Assembly (NCBI GenBank): GCA_022824265.1
Contig: JAJEAG010000042.1
Span: 62,001-126,000 of the forward strand
Length of the DNA stretch: 64,000 nucleotides
Direction of reading: 5' to 3'
Origin: Candidatus Poribacteria bacterium
GTDB taxonomy: Bacteria > Poribacteria > WGA-4E > WGA-3G
The position numbers and the translations under genes were made by a program. Positions 42,719-51,961 of the stretch are shown piece after piece. The notes under the pieces are model-generated. The model was given only the letters and a program-made list of their open reading frames with translations, was not told the DNA's origin and ran no database searches. Position 1 is the stretch's first letter, and the number at the start of each line of letters is the position of its first letter.

Positions 42719-45229
42719 TTAACTATTGGAATCCTCAGCCATCTCAGGTGTATCTGAACCCTCAGTGTCTTCAGAAGTCTCAGTTTGTTCTGTGTCTGCG
42801 GATGCTTCAGTGTCTTCAGAAGTCTCAGTTTGTTCCGTGTCTGCGGATGCTTCAGTGTCTTCAGAAGTCTCAGTTTGTTCCGTGTCTTCAGACACCTCTG
42901 GTGCTACAGAATCTTCGGTAACCTCAGTATCTTCAGGGCTTTCAGGGACATCTGGGATCTCATTTTCCTGAGAATTCATGAGATTATCTACATTGTTTTT
43001 TCCCATTTCCTGCTTGAGCAGAGCACCCATAATGGTTTCCTCTTCCTCAATAGGTTTAGGACGTCTTGGTTGACGTTCTCGTACAGGACGTTCACGTCTG
43101 GGTCGTTCTTGTCGTTCCTCTGGAGGCGTAGTGGCACGTTCCTGATCAGCGATTGCAGCTTTCAAACTCAATCCAATACGTCTTCCTTTTGAATCAAGGT
43201 TAATGACTTTGACATCTAATTCATCTCCAACTGAAACGACCTCTTCCGGTCTTTCAATACGTCGATCAGCAATTTCAGAGATGTGAATTAATCCGTCTAT
43301 ACCTTCCTCAAGTTTCGTGAAAGCCCCAAAACTGGTTAAATTGACAATCTGTCCTCTTACAATAGAACCGACCTTATATTTTTCTGGCACTTCATCCCAA
43401 GGGTCAGGCTGTGTCTGTTTAAGTCCCAATGAGACACGGCGTTCAGATGCATCAATTTGCAGCACAACGACTTCTACTTCGTCACCTTCCTTGAGCATTT
43501 CTTGTGGATTGGAGGCACGATCAGTCCAAGATAGATCAGATGTATGAATTAAACCGTCAATACCCTCTTCAATTTCAACAAATGCCCCAAAATTAGTCAG
43601 ATTCCGGATACGTCCAGTTATTTTTGTACCTACAGGATACTTCTGTTCTAAAAGTTCCCACGGATTCTGTTGTAATTGTTTAATTCCTAATGAGATTCTT
43701 TTTTCCTCTTTAGAAATTTCAAGGACAATTGCCTCAATTTCATCACCTTTGGTAACAATACGTGACGGTGCGACATTACGTCTAGTCCATGCCATTTCAG
43801 AAACGTGAATCAATCCCTCAACCGCTTCTTCAAGCTGGACAAACACACCGTAATTGACAATGTTCACAACTGTTCCACTAACTTTAGAACCGATGATATA
43901 ATTTTCTTCAACGTTTTCCCAAGGATCGCTTGTTTTTTGCTTCAATCCCAAGGATATTTTTTCGTTGTCCCTTCCAATGGCAATCACCTGTACTTCAATT
44001 TCATCACCAATATTGACAATTTCGGACGGATGGTGTATACGTTTCCATGCCATATCGGTTTTATGAAGTAACCCATCAACACCTCCAAGATCAACGAATG
44101 CCCCAAATGCAGTAATGTTCTTCACTACTCCGGTGATAAGTTGACCTACCTCAAGTGTTTTTAAAACCTCTTCTTTCTTTTTAGCCATTTCAGCTTCCAG
44201 CCATGCACGGCGTGACAAAACAATGTTGTTTCGTCGTTTGCTCAGGCTGATGACCTTCATCTGAAAAACTTCACCAATGTATTGTTCAAGGTTTTGGATA
44301 GGTCTTAATTCAACTTGTGACGCGGGGAGAAATGCCCGTAACGAACCTACAGATACCTGAAGTCCACCTTTAACTTTCTCCTTAATCTGACCTTCAACAG
44401 GTGTTCCGCTTTCATGAGCTTGGGTTATCTCATCCCAAACCAAAGTTTGGTCCGCTATTTTCTTAGATAGTACTATTTGTCCTTCTGAATCTTCCCTACG
44501 GACAATGTAAACATCAATCTCATCATCAACCTTAACATTGGGTAAATCGTTCTCACCGGAATCAAATTCTGCTGCTGGAATATAACCTTCAGATTTAAAT
44601 CCGATATCAATCATTACCTCATCGCGACTTACATCCACAACTGTGCCCTTTACAATCTCTCCATCTGTAAACGCTTTGAGTGAGTTATCATAAGCCTCTT
44701 CAAGAGATTCTTGACTCATCGGAACTGCTTGTTCGTCAACCGCGTCACTCTCAGTTTCAGCAGTTTGCTCAGTGGATTCAGACACAACTTCAGGTGATGC
44801 GGTGTCGGATGCTGAGATGGTCTCTTCAGACACAACTTCTTGCGAATCATCCTCGGTTACAATGTCATCAGTTGTTTCTTCAGATTCATCTTCAGATTTA
44901 TCATTTTGTCCCTCAACAGTAATGGATTCTTCTACAGATTCAGTATCTTGGGATGCGTCCTCTACTAAATCTTGCTGTGTAGAATCCTCAACTGTCGGTT
45001 CTTCTTGTGTTGTTTCAGTCTCTTCAGCAGCAGATTCAGTCTCTTCAGCAGCAGATTCAGTCTCATTGTTCTCAACTTCTGTTCCATTTGTAGAACCTTC
45101 ATCGGTTATTTCTGATGCTTCGGTTTCATCTGCTTCATCGTGTGCTACTTCAGTAGAATCTTCAACATGTTGTTTCTCTTCATCCACATCAACTGTGGAA
45201 TCATCTGTATGGGTTTGTTCGTTATTCAT
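42719..45229 (-). CDS. rpsA: Ribosomal protein S1 homologue with acidic N- and C-terminal extensions
   Basis: An 836-residue protein with six S1 (OB-fold) RNA-binding domains from about residue 190 to 715: one per repeat, the last four sharing the form GxxVxGxVxNxxxFGAFVxLEEGIDGLIH. S1 unwinds mRNA and brings it to the 30S subunit. It is much longer than usual (about 557 in E. coli) because of a Glu/Asp/Ser/Thr-rich N-terminus of about 185 residues, an Arg-rich strip (RPRRERPVRERQPRRPKP) and an acidic C-terminus containing a 15-residue tandem repeat. The ribosome site is weak and 14 bases away, as often found for S1. A promoter lies at 45329-45357. Confidence 0.88.
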   Translation of the reverse strand: MNNEQTHTDDSTVDVDEEKQHVEDSTEVAHDEADETEASEITDEGSTNGTEVENNETESAAEETESAAEETETTQEEPTVEDSTQQDLVEDASQDTESVEESITVEGQNDKSEDESEETTDDIVTEDDSQEVVSEETISASDTASPEVVSESTEQTAETESDAVDEQAVPMSQESLEEAYDNSLKAFTDGEIVKGTVVDVSRDEVMIDIGFKSEGYIPAAEFDSGENDLPNVKVDDEIDVYIVRREDSEGQIVLSKKIADQTLVWDEITQAHESGTPVEGQIKEKVKGGLQVSVGSLRAFLPASQVELRPIQNLEQYIGEVFQMKVISLSKRRNNIVLSRRAWLEAEMAKKKEEVLKTLEVGQLITGVVKNITAFGAFVDLGGVDGLLHKTDMAWKRIHHPSEIVNIGDEIEVQVIAIGRDNEKISLGLKQKTSDPWENVEENYIIGSKVSGTVVNIVNYGVFVQLEEAVEGLIHVSEMAWTRRNVAPSRIVTKGDEIEAIVLEISKEEKRISLGIKQLQQNPWELLEQKYPVGTKITGRIRNLTNFGAFVEIEEGIDGLIHTSDLSWTDRASNPQEMLKEGDEVEVVVLQIDASERRVSLGLKQTQPDPWDEVPEKYKVGSIVRGQIVNLTSFGAFTKLEEGIDGLIHISEIADRRIERPEEVVSVGDELDVKVINLDSKGRRIGLSLKAAIADQERATTPPEERQERPRRERPVRERQPRRPKPIEEEETIMGALLKQEMGKNNVDNLMNSQENEIPDVPESPEDTEVTEDSVAPEVSEDTEQTETSEDTEASADTEQTETSEDTEASADTEQTETSEDTEGSDTPEMAEDSNS
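42762..42887. repeat. 45-bp in-frame tandem repeat in the S1 gene
   Basis: Nearly identical 45-bp units start at 42762, 42807 and 42852 (the third is partial, 36 bases); each begins TCAGTGTCTTCAGAAGTCTC on the plus strand. They encode Thr-Glu-Gln-Thr-Glu-Thr-Ser-Glu-Asp-Thr-Glu-type acidic units near the protein's C-terminus. Confidence 0.85.
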
Positions 45230-45328
45230 TAAGATACCTGGGTCTCCTCAAAACGCAAAACAGCGTTAAGTCCGCCAGTTCCTCCTTGTTGCGAAGTGCT
45301 TCTGACACTTTCAAATCGGTTGCTTAAT

Positions 45329-45357
45329 AGTATATCACAATGTACATAGAAATGCAA
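45329..45357 (-). promoter_or_regulatory. Sigma70-like promoter for the S1 gene
   Basis: Minus-strand TTGCAT (45352-45357), 17-base spacer, TATACT (45329-45334), about 100 bases upstream of the ATG. The leader has an early AAGGAGG without a start codon and a small AACGC/GCGTT hairpin near 45255, possibly used in autoregulation. Confidence 0.55.
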
Positions 45358-45431
45358 CAATAATCTTCTTTTCAATGTTAGATGAAGTTATGGATTATTA
45401 TGCTTCAAAGAATTTTATATTCAAAAAATGA

Positions 45432-45460
45432 TTGCTTTTTTTTGGGATATAAACTAAAAT
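45432..45460 (+). promoter_or_regulatory. Sigma70-like promoter for STAS-kinase pair
   Basis: TTGCTT (45432-45437), 17-base spacer, TAAAAT (45455-45460), 35 bases before the ATG at 45496. Confidence 0.5.
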
Positions 45461-45495
45461 GTAAGTACGGATTTTAACTACAGAAGGTGGTATTT

Positions 45496-45840
45496 ATGAC
45501 TGGTACCGAATTTATGACACTTCGTGAAAATGCGGATATCAAAATTATTGATGTAAAAACTGATTTAAGCAGTTACGCTGCCTCAGATTTGCGGAAAGTT
45601 CTGGAGAGTCTTCTTACAGAAAAGGTGAGTAAAGTAGTCGTGAATTTTAGTGAGGTAAGTCACATCAATAGCACAGCAGTAGGCACGTTGGTAGGTATCG
45701 CAAAACGACTTCGACAAAACGGAGGCGACCTTAAACTCTGTAACTTAGCCTCAACACTTACACGCACTTTTAATCTTATAGGGGCATCAAGCGTCGTTGA
45801 AATATATGAAACTGAAAAAAGTGCTATTGCAGCTTTTTAA
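45496..45840 (+). CDS. STAS-domain anti-sigma factor antagonist
   Basis: A 114-residue single STAS domain, the RsbV/SpoIIAA type. The phosphorylation loop reads SHINSTAVGTL, with the acceptor Ser in Ile-Asn-Ser-Thr instead of the more common Asp-Ser-Ser-Gly. Phosphorylated by an RsbW-type kinase it is inactive; dephosphorylated it binds the kinase. The next gene encodes just such a kinase. The ATG at 45496 has AAGGTGG upstream and is preferred to an in-frame GTG nine bases earlier. Confidence 0.87.
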   Translation: MTGTEFMTLRENADIKIIDVKTDLSSYAASDLRKVLESLLTEKVSKVVVNFSEVSHINSTAVGTLVGIAKRLRQNGGDLKLCNLASTLTRTFNLIGASSVVEIYETEKSAIAAF

Positions 45841-45870
45841 TCTGTTTATTTGAAAACAAATGGTGTTCCA

Positions 45871-46317
45871 ATGGAAAAAGCCTGCCTCGAATTGAAAGTG
45901 CCAAGTGATGTTTATTATCTTGAAGCAGTACGTGCATTTATTGGAAAATTATCTGAAACACTCAGATTTACCAAGAAACGTATAGCAGATATACAACTCG
46001 CTCTTGATGAAATCTGTAGCAATGCTGTTTATCATGGTTCCAAATGTGTATCGTGCGGCATTCAGTTACAAATATCTGTGGACACACAAGCACTTGAAAT
46101 TGTCGTAAGTGACAAGGGCGGTGTTAACACGCAGAATTGGTTATCTCCTGAGAAATTAGCGGAGATACAGGCTAAACGGTCACCAACGGGTGAAAGTGGA
46201 CATGGTCTGTATCTTATAGATTGCCTTGCAGATGTCCATAAATTTAAACCAAATATGGTCGGCGGCACTGATGTAACAGCAATTTTCTACCGGGATATCC
46301 AACCAGAAAATAGTTAA
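45871..46317 (+). CDS. RsbW-type anti-sigma factor serine kinase
   Basis: A 148-residue HATPase_c_2 protein. LALDEICSNAVYHGSK is the N-box with the Mg-binding Asn, VSDKGG the G1 motif and SGHGLYLIDCLADV the G2 lid region. RsbW/SpoIIAB proteins phosphorylate STAS partners and sequester sigma factors. It lies 30 bases after the STAS gene and its stop overlaps the convergent phosphatase gene by four bases. The start may be the ATG at 45871 or a TTG at 45850. No sigma factor is encoded next to it. Confidence 0.87.
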   Translation: MEKACLELKVPSDVYYLEAVRAFIGKLSETLRFTKKRIADIQLALDEICSNAVYHGSKCVSCGIQLQISVDTQALEIVVSDKGGVNTQNWLSPEKLAEIQAKRSPTGESGHGLYLIDCLADVHKFKPNMVGGTDVTAIFYRDIQPENS

Positions 46318-47474
46318 CCTTGAATTGCTATCAGTGTCAAATCATCCTCATACGGATGTGCCTGACTATATTTCGCTATTGTATCAGAAACAAATTCAAT
46401 CAGATCATTTGGTGATTCAGCATTACACCTTTTAATTACATCTTGTAACCGTTCTACAGTAAAATTTTCATTCTGTGAATTTTTCACTTCATAGGCTCCA
46501 TCCGTATAGAAAAAAACTCTACTTGAGGAATCAAATCGGTAAAAACAATTTTCATATACGGATTCTCTCCGAATACCTAAACCGTTTCCTGTCTGTCTAT
46601 CAGTAATCCTTTCGCATTCAGACTGTAATCCGTGTTGCAAAAATGGGGTTGGATGTCCAGCATTAGAACAGACAAGTTGTTTCGTTGTTAAATCAAAAAC
46701 TGCGCAAAATGCCGTCGCAAACATAAACAAACGTGAACTTATTATATCATTGAAACGCGTGTTAAGGATTTGCAATATCTGGGAAGGATTGTCCTTTATA
46801 TGTTCCCGATGTTCTGATAAAACTGTTTTAATAAAAACGGTGACGAGGGCAGCCGAAGCACCATGACCCATCACGTCAGATATTAACACACCTATCCGAT
46901 TTTCATCAATCTCCCACACATCAAAAAAATCTCCACCGACAGCGAGAGCAGGACAAGAATAGGATGCAATTTGAAATCCTGCTAATTCTTGTGTACCGTT
47001 CTGAGGAATTATTATCTCCTGAACGCTGCGAGCCATTTGTAGTTCAGTTTCTAAACGCGCATTGTGTTGTTCAAGTGTATCGTGGTATAACTTGATACGT
47101 AATAACGATTTAATCCGAGCTAATACTTCAAAACTATTAAAAGGTTTTTCAATAAAGTCATCTGCTCCTGCCTCAACAGCCTTAATGCGGTTTTCATGTG
47201 TATCACGCATTGCAGTAATCATGATGATCGGTATAAATTCTGTCTTTTTTTCCGATCGAACCCTTGTAACTACTTCAAACCCATCTACTTTCGGCATGTT
47301 GATGTCTAATAAAATAAGATCGGGTATATCTTCAGATATAATCTGTAATGCTTCAGCTCCATCACTTGCAGTGAGCACTGTGTAACCACGTGCCTGTAAT
47401 TGTATCTGTAAAATCTTGACGTTGCGTGGTTCATCGTCAACAACAAGTATTTTAACTGATTTATCAGATTTCAT
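46314..47474 (-). CDS. Response regulator with PP2C (SpoIIE/RsbU-type) phosphatase output
   Basis: A 386-residue protein: receiver domain (residues 1-125; acidic pair Asp13-Asp14, phospho-Asp57 in LLDINMPK, Lys in EKPF), a short coiled-coil linker (about 130-150) and a PP2C phosphatase domain (about 170-386) with VGGDFFDVWEI and LISDVMGHGASAAL supplying metal-binding aspartates. It would dephosphorylate STAS antagonists when its receiver is phosphorylated, linking two-component signalling to partner switching. Its start overlaps the end of the upstream receiver gene by four bases (ATGA-type coupling). Confidence 0.9.
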   Translation of the reverse strand: MKSDKSVKILVVDDEPRNVKILQIQLQARGYTVLTASDGAEALQIISEDIPDLILLDINMPKVDGFEVVTRVRSEKKTEFIPIIMITAMRDTHENRIKAVEAGADDFIEKPFNSFEVLARIKSLLRIKLYHDTLEQHNARLETELQMARSVQEIIIPQNGTQELAGFQIASYSCPALAVGGDFFDVWEIDENRIGVLISDVMGHGASAALVTVFIKTVLSEHREHIKDNPSQILQILNTRFNDIISSRLFMFATAFCAVFDLTTKQLVCSNAGHPTPFLQHGLQSECERITDRQTGNGLGIRRESVYENCFYRFDSSSRVFFYTDGAYEVKNSQNENFTVERLQDVIKRCNAESPNDLIEFVSDTIAKYSQAHPYEDDLTLIAIQG

Positions 47475-47860
47475 ACCGTATTTCCTTTGATATAGTATGC
47501 TATACGTCGCAAAAACTCATGTGTATCAATCGGTTTGCTGAGATAGTCGTCACAACCAGCCTTTAGTAGTCGCTCACGGTCCCCTGACATTGCAGCTGCA
47601 GTCAATGCAATAATTGGTATATTACTCCACTCTGGATTTGTTTTAATCTGTCGTGTCAATTCTTCACCGCTCTGTCCTGGGAGTGCAATATCCATTAGAA
47701 TAAGTGCAGGCACATCTTGTTCTAAACATACAAGTGCTTCAGCTGCGTTGACTGCTTCAATTACCTTATAGCCTTCGGATCGCAAGAGAATGCGTACTAC
47801 CTTTCGGTTCAACTCTTGGTCTTCTATGACAAGGATGGATTGCGATTTTTCCATATTCAA
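47471..47860 (-). CDS. Stand-alone response regulator (REC, DivK/CheY-like)
   Basis: A 129-residue single receiver domain. ILVIEDQELNRK has the acidic pocket, phospho-Asp57 is in LILMDIALPG, ALTAAAM carries the conserved Thr/Ala and LSKPID the Lys. There is no output domain, so it works as a phosphorelay intermediate or by protein contact. It is coupled to the REC-PP2C gene by a four-base overlap. An ATG six bases inside (47854) is an equally possible start. Confidence 0.88.
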   Translation of the reverse strand: MNMEKSQSILVIEDQELNRKVVRILLRSEGYKVIEAVNAAEALVCLEQDVPALILMDIALPGQSGEELTRQIKTNPEWSNIPIIALTAAAMSGDRERLLKAGCDDYLSKPIDTHEFLRRIAYYIKGNTV

Positions 47861-48064
47861 TGTTAGGCTTTACACATCGGGACGTATAGAGATAAATACT
47901 GACTGGACTTCATATTTGGAGACAACTTTGTTTGGTGTGTATATAAAGAAGAACTACCATGATATGCATCTTTAGGACAATGTGAACAAGAGGAAAACTG
48001 GAGGGGGAAGGAGTTTTGTGTTCTGATAGTGATGATGTAAATAAACTAATAAAACGTCAATATG

Positions 48065-50353
48065 TTAAAAATTATCAGTGATTGTGTCCTGTCTGATAGG
48101 CAGATTAAAGAAGAAAGTACTCCCTTGTCCTTCTTCACTTGTGACACGAATTTCTCCCCCATGTAATTCTATTAGACGTTGTGTCAGAGCAAGTCCGAGT
48201 CCTGTTCCACCATAACGTCTCGATTTTGATGTATCAATCTGTGTGAAAGGAGCGAAAAGTTTCATTTTATCTTCTTCAGCAATTCCTATACCTGTGTCTA
48301 TAACCTTAACTTGTAGAGTGGTAGATGTAACTTCCAATTCTGTTGTTACTTTTCCACCTTCTGGCGTAAACTTGACAGCGTTTGATAGTAAATTGTAAAA
48401 TATCTGCTTAACTTTCACGCGATCCGCTTCAATAATAACATTTTGTGGACATGCTAACGTCAGTTCAATATTCTTTTTGATAGCAAGTGCATTGATAATT
48501 GCGTTGACTTCCTCAACAGCGTCAATGATTGCAAATTCCTCCAGTTGTAAGAACATCTTCCCCGCTTCAATCTTGGATAAATCCAATATATCGTTAATCA
48601 TCTCCAATAGATGTTGCCCACTAATGCGGATGTCATTAACGCATTCCTTCTGTTCGTCGTTGATCGGACCGACTAATTCATCTCTGAGTATTTCAGCGAA
48701 TCCGATAATAGCATTTAAAGGGGTACGTAATTCATGACTCATGTTTGCAAGGAAATCGCTTTTAGCGCGGCTTGCATATTCAGCAGTTTCTTTGGCACTT
48801 TGCATAGCCTCCTGCGCTTTTAATCGTTCAGTTATATCAAGTGCCATGCTAATAATAATCTTTTTTCCATCAGGTTGAACTCCAAGCAGTGAGGAACTAA
48901 ATTCCCAAATCTGCTTCTTACCTGCTTTCGTCATGATCCCATATTGTGCTGGGACAACACGTTCTTTATTTTGATTAACCTGACCCAGATATTCTTGAAT
49001 TTCCTCGCTCATTTCACTATTGGCTTGTGCCAACCATTGAGATACAGTGGTCATATCTTCAGAGGTATAGCCGGTTAGTTCAGTCCAAGCACGACTAATA
49101 AGAATCACCTCGCCATTTTCAGCATGAATCATAATCGGTAGAGGGGCATTAAGCACAGCCCGACGAAACCTTTCCTCACTCTCCTGCAACTCAATTTCTG
49201 CTTTCTTTCTGGCGGTAATATCCGTTGAGGTCATAACAAACCCAACGATTTCATCCTCGCGTGTAATCGGGGCAATCCATGAGGCATACCAATTTTGACT
49301 AAGTTTCCCTTGAACTTCATATCCTGCAACTTCACCGGTTTCAATAACTTGCTGACATGCCTGACGAAATCCTTCATGATGTTCAGGGGTGAGAAAAGCA
49401 AAAATGCTTTCTCCAACAACATCGTCTGTGGTAATATCAACGCCTGCTGGAATTCGATTGATAAACTGCATCTGATAGTTTAAGTCAAGCGTAGATATTA
49501 TGTCTGGCGCGCTCTCAACCAGAGACCTCCATTTTGCCTCTGAATCACGCAGTGCCTGATCAGCACTTTGGTATTCTGTGATGTCTCTGGAGATACCACA
49601 GGTTCCCTTAATACGTCCGCTTCTATCTCGTAGTGGTACTTTGGTTGTAGATACCCATGTATCCTGTCCACCGGGCCAAGTTTCCTTTTCCTGTTTTGCT
49701 TCTATCGGTTTACCAGTCTCAATAACCGTTCTCTCATCTTGATATGCTTCTTGGGCATGTTCTCGTGTAAAGAAATCAAAGTCGCTTTTTCCAACTGCCT
49801 CAGTTGGATTTTTCAATCCAAATCGATTCGCAAGGGAACGATTAATACGAACAAATTTACTTTCAATATCCTTGAAGTAAATATGATCAGGATTATTATC
49901 CATAAGAGTGTGAAGAAATTCACTTTCCTGTGAATACGTTTGCGCTAATTGTTTAAACCGCATTTCATTTTCACGGAGTTTTGCTTCTAACCTCTTTTGT
50001 CTTGTGGTATCACGCACAACAGCACAATATCGAGAATGTTCTGGATCTGGCTGTACTGACCAATGTAACCTCTTGTACTTGCCATCACTACACTGATAAC
50101 GATTCTCAAAAGAGACATTATTACAACTTTCTATTTTTAATTTCTTGATTTCTGCGACCGTGAGTTGACGGTCATCGGGATGGATGTGTTCAATCCAACT
50201 TTGTGATTGGAGTTCAGCACAAGTGTAACCAAGAACTTGTTCCCAAGTAGGATTGAGTGGACAGAATGTCCCATCAAGGTAGAGATACCCATACATATCT
50301 GATGACATCTGCAAAAAAATAGAAGCATTCATTGAATCGGATGCAGCTGCCAT
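48065..50353 (-). CDS. Multi-PAS sensor histidine kinase
   Basis: A 762-residue cytoplasmic-looking kinase without transmembrane segments. Four PAS domains are seen at about 12-130, 148-268, 275-390 and 395-515, each ending in a DIT-type PAC motif. The HisKA segment FLANMSHELRTPLNAIIGFA bears the phospho-His near 538, and the HATPase has NLLSNAVKFTPEGG, DTGIGIAEED and GGTGLGLAL. It lacks a fused receiver, so the two receivers at 46314 and 47471 are natural partners. It starts 12 bases after the UspA gene, in the same direction. Confidence 0.92.
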   Translation of the reverse strand: MAAASDSMNASIFLQMSSDMYGYLYLDGTFCPLNPTWEQVLGYTCAELQSQSWIEHIHPDDRQLTVAEIKKLKIESCNNVSFENRYQCSDGKYKRLHWSVQPDPEHSRYCAVVRDTTRQKRLEAKLRENEMRFKQLAQTYSQESEFLHTLMDNNPDHIYFKDIESKFVRINRSLANRFGLKNPTEAVGKSDFDFFTREHAQEAYQDERTVIETGKPIEAKQEKETWPGGQDTWVSTTKVPLRDRSGRIKGTCGISRDITEYQSADQALRDSEAKWRSLVESAPDIISTLDLNYQMQFINRIPAGVDITTDDVVGESIFAFLTPEHHEGFRQACQQVIETGEVAGYEVQGKLSQNWYASWIAPITREDEIVGFVMTSTDITARKKAEIELQESEERFRRAVLNAPLPIMIHAENGEVILISRAWTELTGYTSEDMTTVSQWLAQANSEMSEEIQEYLGQVNQNKERVVPAQYGIMTKAGKKQIWEFSSSLLGVQPDGKKIIISMALDITERLKAQEAMQSAKETAEYASRAKSDFLANMSHELRTPLNAIIGFAEILRDELVGPINDEQKECVNDIRISGQHLLEMINDILDLSKIEAGKMFLQLEEFAIIDAVEEVNAIINALAIKKNIELTLACPQNVIIEADRVKVKQIFYNLLSNAVKFTPEGGKVTTELEVTSTTLQVKVIDTGIGIAEEDKMKLFAPFTQIDTSKSRRYGGTGLGLALTQRLIELHGGEIRVTSEEGQGSTFFFNLPIRQDTITDNF

Positions 50354-50365
50354 GGAAGTTCCTCA

Positions 50366-51127
50366 CTATTTTGTTACCAGAACGGCACGATTCGCAAGTT
50401 TTACGACAGTTTGGGTAGTACTTTGAAAAACCATCTCATACAGTCGTCCGTGATGGCTGGCACTAAGAGCAATCAGATCACAATCGTTTTCTTCCGCGTT
50501 TTCCAAAATATTTGTTACCGTGAAACCGAGGGCAGTTAGAAATTCGGTGGGGACATCATAAAAATGCAGGTAGGATTCCATCTGTTGCTTAATATCTGTC
50601 GCTTCTTGTGTAGTATTTGAAAGAGCAAGTCCTAAAATGCTTGCTTTCGTCAATTCTCCAATTTCTGCAGCAAGAGAGAGTACGTGATCAGAGTAAATAT
50701 CCCCGTGATGTACAGCTAATATTTTACGTAATAATGTACACTGTTCATGCACGATTATAATGGGTTTGGTAATATGTGCGAGTACATCATCAATCTGATT
50801 TTGTATAAGTTTAAACCCTTGCGTTTTTATTTCTTCGGGAAGTCCAACCACTACTAAATCTGCGGAATGTGCTTTTTGGCAGATCATCTGTCGTGGGTTT
50901 CCAGCAACAGCTTCAATATGATAATCTAAGAAATCATATAGATCACATTCCTTTTCTGTTCTACGCATCACCGTTTCTGCGACTTCTGCGCTTCCACCAT
51001 GGGAACTGTCCTGAAAAAAAACACAAGAAAGGTGTGTTCCTAAAAGAACAGCAAGTTGTCCTGCGTAATCAAAAGCATTTTTTTCGTAATCGGTATCACC
51101 TATGGAAACGAGGATATTTTTAATCAT
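50366..51127 (-). CDS. Tandem universal stress protein (UspA family)
   Basis: A 253-residue protein with two Usp-like halves: residues 1-125 (KNILVSIGDTDYEKNAFDYA ... DLVVVGLPEE) and about 130-253 (LRKILAVHHGDIYSDHVLSLA ... DLIALSASHHGRLYEMVFQS). The ATP-binding Gly-x-x-Gly pattern is only partly kept (SASHHGRLYEM), so nucleotide binding is uncertain. It lies 21 bases after a STAS gene and 12 before the histidine kinase gene, which suggests one stress-signalling operon. Confidence 0.83.
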   Translation of the reverse strand: MIKNILVSIGDTDYEKNAFDYAGQLAVLLGTHLSCVFFQDSSHGGSAEVAETVMRRTEKECDLYDFLDYHIEAVAGNPRQMICQKAHSADLVVVGLPEEIKTQGFKLIQNQIDDVLAHITKPIIIVHEQCTLLRKILAVHHGDIYSDHVLSLAAEIGELTKASILGLALSNTTQEATDIKQQMESYLHFYDVPTEFLTALGFTVTNILENAEENDCDLIALSASHHGRLYEMVFQSTTQTVVKLANRAVLVTK

Positions 51128-51148
51128 TGAACAATACCCTTACAAAAA

Positions 51149-51514
51149 TTACTGTGGTAAATCGGATGGAGGGTTTAGCAGTGCCCAAACCGCTTCATCT
51201 TCACTTTCAAAATTACGAAAAACAGTGATAAGTCTCGCCATGACAATAAGATTTTTGACATGTTTGTTGACATTAATCACAGCAATCGTACCACCACGTG
51301 GATGTACATCGGCATAGATCTTCATCAACGCACCAAGTCCCGAACTATCCATGCTGGTGACGTCTTTAAAATCAAATACCAGTTTCGGTGAATTTTCTAT
51401 TTGTGATAACGCTTTTTGAACGGTGTCTGTTATGTCATCAATATCTGGTGATATTATTCTACCATTAAGTTTGAAAATGATTACACCGTCTCGCTCTGAT
51501 TGTATAATCGGCAT
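51149..51514 (-). CDS. STAS-domain anti-sigma factor antagonist
   Basis: A 121-residue STAS protein with the canonical SMDSSGLGALM loop, whose first or second Ser is the phosphorylation site. The ATG at 51514 is used because GGAGG lies eight bases upstream; the in-frame TTG 15 bases earlier has no such site. It is highly similar in layout to the neighbouring STAS protein at 51554, pointing to tandem duplication. It would compete for an RsbW-type kinase such as the one at 45871. Confidence 0.88.
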   Translation of the reverse strand: MPIIQSERDGVIIFKLNGRIISPDIDDITDTVQKALSQIENSPKLVFDFKDVTSMDSSGLGALMKIYADVHPRGGTIAVINVNKHVKNLIVMARLITVFRNFESEDEAVWALLNPPSDLPQ

Positions 51515-51553
51515 GAATGCAGCCTCCAAGTCGCTGCTATAACAAAAATATCT

Positions 51554-51901
51554 TTAGGCTTCGCTGCCTAACGTTGAGACAGCTTCATCTTCAGATGTAA
51601 AATGTTCAAAGATGCTTGCAAGTCTACTACGGACAATCAGGTTTTTGATATTCTTACCAACGTTGATTACCCCGACTCTACCACCTTGTCGAGTAATAGT
51701 GACATGAGCACCCATGAGCGTTCCAAGTCCAGAACTATCCATCATGTTAACCTTTTCAAAGTCAATCAGAATTCTTGGCGTATCGGAGGCATCTATCTCA
51801 GAAGTAATTACCTCCCGCAGTTCGGTTACCCCAGTGCCCATAATTTTCCCTGATGGTTCCAAAATTGTGACACCATCTTTGTAGCGAACCGTTGTTGCCA
51901 T
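51554..51901 (-). CDS. STAS-domain anti-sigma factor antagonist
   Basis: A 115-residue STAS protein, first gene of the apparent STAS-STAS-Usp-kinase operon. The loop MMDSSGLGTLMG carries the acceptor serine. GGGAG precedes the ATG at 51901, and a perfect-consensus promoter lies upstream (51962-51990). The C-terminus (ASIFEHFTSEDEAVSTL) parallels that of the next STAS protein (FESEDEAVWALL). Confidence 0.9.
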   Translation of the reverse strand: MATTVRYKDGVTILEPSGKIMGTGVTELREVITSEIDASDTPRILIDFEKVNMMDSSGLGTLMGAHVTITRQGGRVGVINVGKNIKNLIVRSRLASIFEHFTSEDEAVSTLGSEA

Positions 51902-51961
51902 TATTTTTCTCCCTATTGTATGTTTATTAAGTTATACGGCATTTCCATTCATTATCCTTCT

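Noticed and set aside
42726-42971. Plus-strand 81-codon frame over the S1 repeat
   Set aside because: It is the complement of the acidic coding repeat; Ser/Val-only composition reflects the repeat and not a gene.
47790-47975. Plus-strand 61-codon frame near the response regulator
   Set aside because: Mostly antisense to the regulator gene, no ribosome site.
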